The notes beneath the pieces are model-generated. The model made no database searches, had not been told where the DNA came from, and worked only from the letters and a program-made list of their open reading frames with translations. A stretch of DNA of 64,000 nucleotides from Brachionus plicatilis (Eukaryota > Rotifera > Eurotatoria > Ploima > Brachionidae), in assembly GCA_010279815.1 (NCBI GenBank), contig QEOQ01000226.1, positions 704,976 to 768,975 on the forward strand, given 5' to 3'. This document shows positions 63,979 to 64,000 of this stretch, piece by piece; position 1 is the stretch's first letter, and each line of letters begins with the position of its first letter. The translations under genes were made by a program, and so were the position numbers.

Positions 63979-64000
63979 TTTTATAAAAAAAAAATTTTAT

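Noticed and set aside
1..64000. CRISPR arrays, operons, bacterial promoters or rRNA genes
   Set aside because: The sequence is eukaryotic, with introns and nuclear transposons; no regularly spaced identical repeats or rRNA-like conserved blocks were seen.

Overview
The window is AT-rich eukaryotic (animal) nuclear DNA. It shows short GT-AG introns of about 48-60 nt, TATA-containing promoters, a nuclear tRNA-Asn, a LIM-kinase-type catalytic domain, a Methuselah-like receptor and very dense DNA-transposon debris. Base composition, short introns, a C-type lectin with EB/EGF-like repeats and many hAT, MULE and pogo remnants suggest an invertebrate genome, possibly a monogonont rotifer of Brachionus type. 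That taxon is an inference, not something the sequence proves.

Layout. 1-3.1 kb: inverted-repeat elements. 3.1-7.8 kb: a two-LIM-domain gene (-), small coiled-coil exons (+), two small TIR elements, and a MACPF-like/leucine-rich-repeat gene (+). 8.7-11.4 kb: a TIR element with a 9-bp target duplication that carries an ORF, then a larger TIR element split by a hAT insertion with a perfect 8-bp duplication. 11.7-14.1 kb: a small three-exon gene and a secreted peptide-precursor gene (-). 14.1-32.4 kb: a gene-poor stretch with one orphan exon, non-LTR retrotransposon relics, a TIR element with a basic-tailed ORF, and a MULE-like relic. 32.4-37.5 kb: a two-exon LIM-kinase-like gene whose intron holds a mariner element, a second copy of the MULE-like element, and decaying tandem copies of its own splice-acceptor/exon start. 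39.5-43.9 kb: three peroxiredoxin-5-type genes around a small gene and tRNA-Asn. 45.5-46.7 kb: the paralogous peptide-precursor gene, expanded to four repeat exons, with the same promoter layout. 47.4-48.4 kb: a LINE split by a hAT-like element that is itself split by another. 50.4-52.2 kb: a Methuselah-like GPCR. 52.5-54.9 kb: a 2.4-kb element with 771-bp inverted arms around a gag-like start. 55.1-56.8 kb: a UQCC4/CCSMST1-like mitochondrial gene and an unrecognised 240-aa gene. 57-62.4 kb: foldback elements and pogo fragments. 62.8-64 kb: a secreted EB/EGF-lectin gene running off the right edge.

The genes do not form one pathway. The most novel biology is the pair of genes at 13.6 and 46 kb. 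Each encodes a signal peptide followed by repeats in which a short Trp-containing peptide (xDGxWKxW) sits between dibasic sites and is separated by acidic Thr/Pro/Met-rich spacers. That is the architecture of a neuropeptide or other processed-peptide precursor, and one paralog grew by duplication of a phase-symmetric exon. I could not search databases, so family names rest on motif recognition, and splice models are read by eye.
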